A stretch of 12,278 nt of DNA, from assembly GCA_035443825.1 (NCBI GenBank), contig DAOMNN010000087.1, positions 1 to 12,278 on the forward strand, written 5' to 3'. The notes under the pieces are model-generated. The model searched no databases and was not told the DNA's origin. It worked only from the letters and a program-made list of their open reading frames with translations. Position 1 is the stretch's first letter. Every line of letters begins with the position of its first letter. Below, in pieces: positions 12,226-12,278 of the stretch. A program made the position numbers and the translations under genes. Source of the stretch: DAOMNN01 sp035443825 (lineage in GTDB: Bacteria; Pseudomonadota; Gammaproteobacteria; Burkholderiales; Rhodocyclaceae).

Positions 12226-12278
12226 TGGTCGGAGCGAGAGGATTTGAACCTCCGACCCCCAGTCCCCCAGACTGGTGC
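12226..12278 (-). tRNA. tRNA-Pro (anticodon GGG), 3' part; cut by window edge
   Basis: Read on minus from the window edge: anticodon stem CCAGT/ACTGG, 7-nt loop CTGGGGG with anticodon GGG at 12266-12268, and variable loop GGGTC. The T-arm is GGAGG-TTCAAAT-CCTCT, the acceptor 3' strand CGCTCCG, the discriminator A, and CCA is encoded (12226-12228). The 5' half (acceptor strand and D-arm) lies outside. It reads CCC and CCU codons. tRNA 3' ends are frequent integration sites. Confidence 0.95.

Overview
The window looks like chromosomal DNA of an alphaproteobacterium of the Bradyrhizobium/Nitrobacteraceae type. The reasons are HWE-family histidine kinases, a FixJ-type REC-REC-HTH output module, two CspA-like cold-shock proteins, a DUF1488 protein, a GcrA-type C-terminal module, paired transglutaminase-like proteins, and a run of small hypothetical proteins that resemble ones I recall from Bradyrhizobium. 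The taxonomic call rests on recognition, not on a search.

Layout. At the left edge (30-339, minus) is a tyrosine recombinase with its middle deleted. Next is an intact GAF-HWE histidine kinase (439-1611, minus), divergent from a single-domain CheY-like receiver (from 1763, plus). From 2293 to 3519 runs a tight plus-strand block of four small hypothetical genes, the first three overlapping by 1 and 4 nt. A cold-shock island follows: csp on plus (3604-3813), a very small membrane protein with a strong ribosome binding site (3920-4039), a zinc-ribbon protein (minus, 4105-4323) and a second csp (minus, 4449-4658). Both csp genes have hairpins in their leaders. A second small membrane protein (5074-5211) and a DUF1488 gene (5423-5686) precede a second signalling locus.

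That second locus is decayed. On the minus strand, 5700-7025 encodes only the last part of a large hybrid kinase (half an ATPase domain, two receivers, a FixJ-type HTH). Head to head with it, 7024-7754 is an HWE kinase broken by two +1 frameshifts between its histidine box and its ATPase domain. From 7832 to 9802 come more small genes: a Pro/Ala-rich protein, a small exported protein coupled to a conserved hypothetical, a signal-peptide-like protein, two hypotheticals, and a short protein that is only the C-terminal module of GcrA. A perfect 13-bp hairpin sits at 8054-8082. Two transglutaminase-family genes (10048-10938 and 11033-11845) follow; the first has the full Cys-His-Asp triad and the second lacks the His. 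The right edge is a gene-free stretch with an 11-bp tandem duplication, then the 3' part of a minus-strand tRNA-Pro(GGG).

Interpretation. The area reads as accessory or weathered chromosome: a dead integrase at one end, a tRNA gene at the other, two signalling genes in decay, and many short lineage-restricted genes with regulatory, stress or envelope flavour. The best functional hypothesis is that the intact GAF-HWE kinase and its divergent receiver belong to the alphaproteobacterial general stress response network. A GGAAC-N16-GGTT element upstream of the receiver is compatible with an EcfG-type promoter. I see no clear evidence for a wholly new defence or mobile system.
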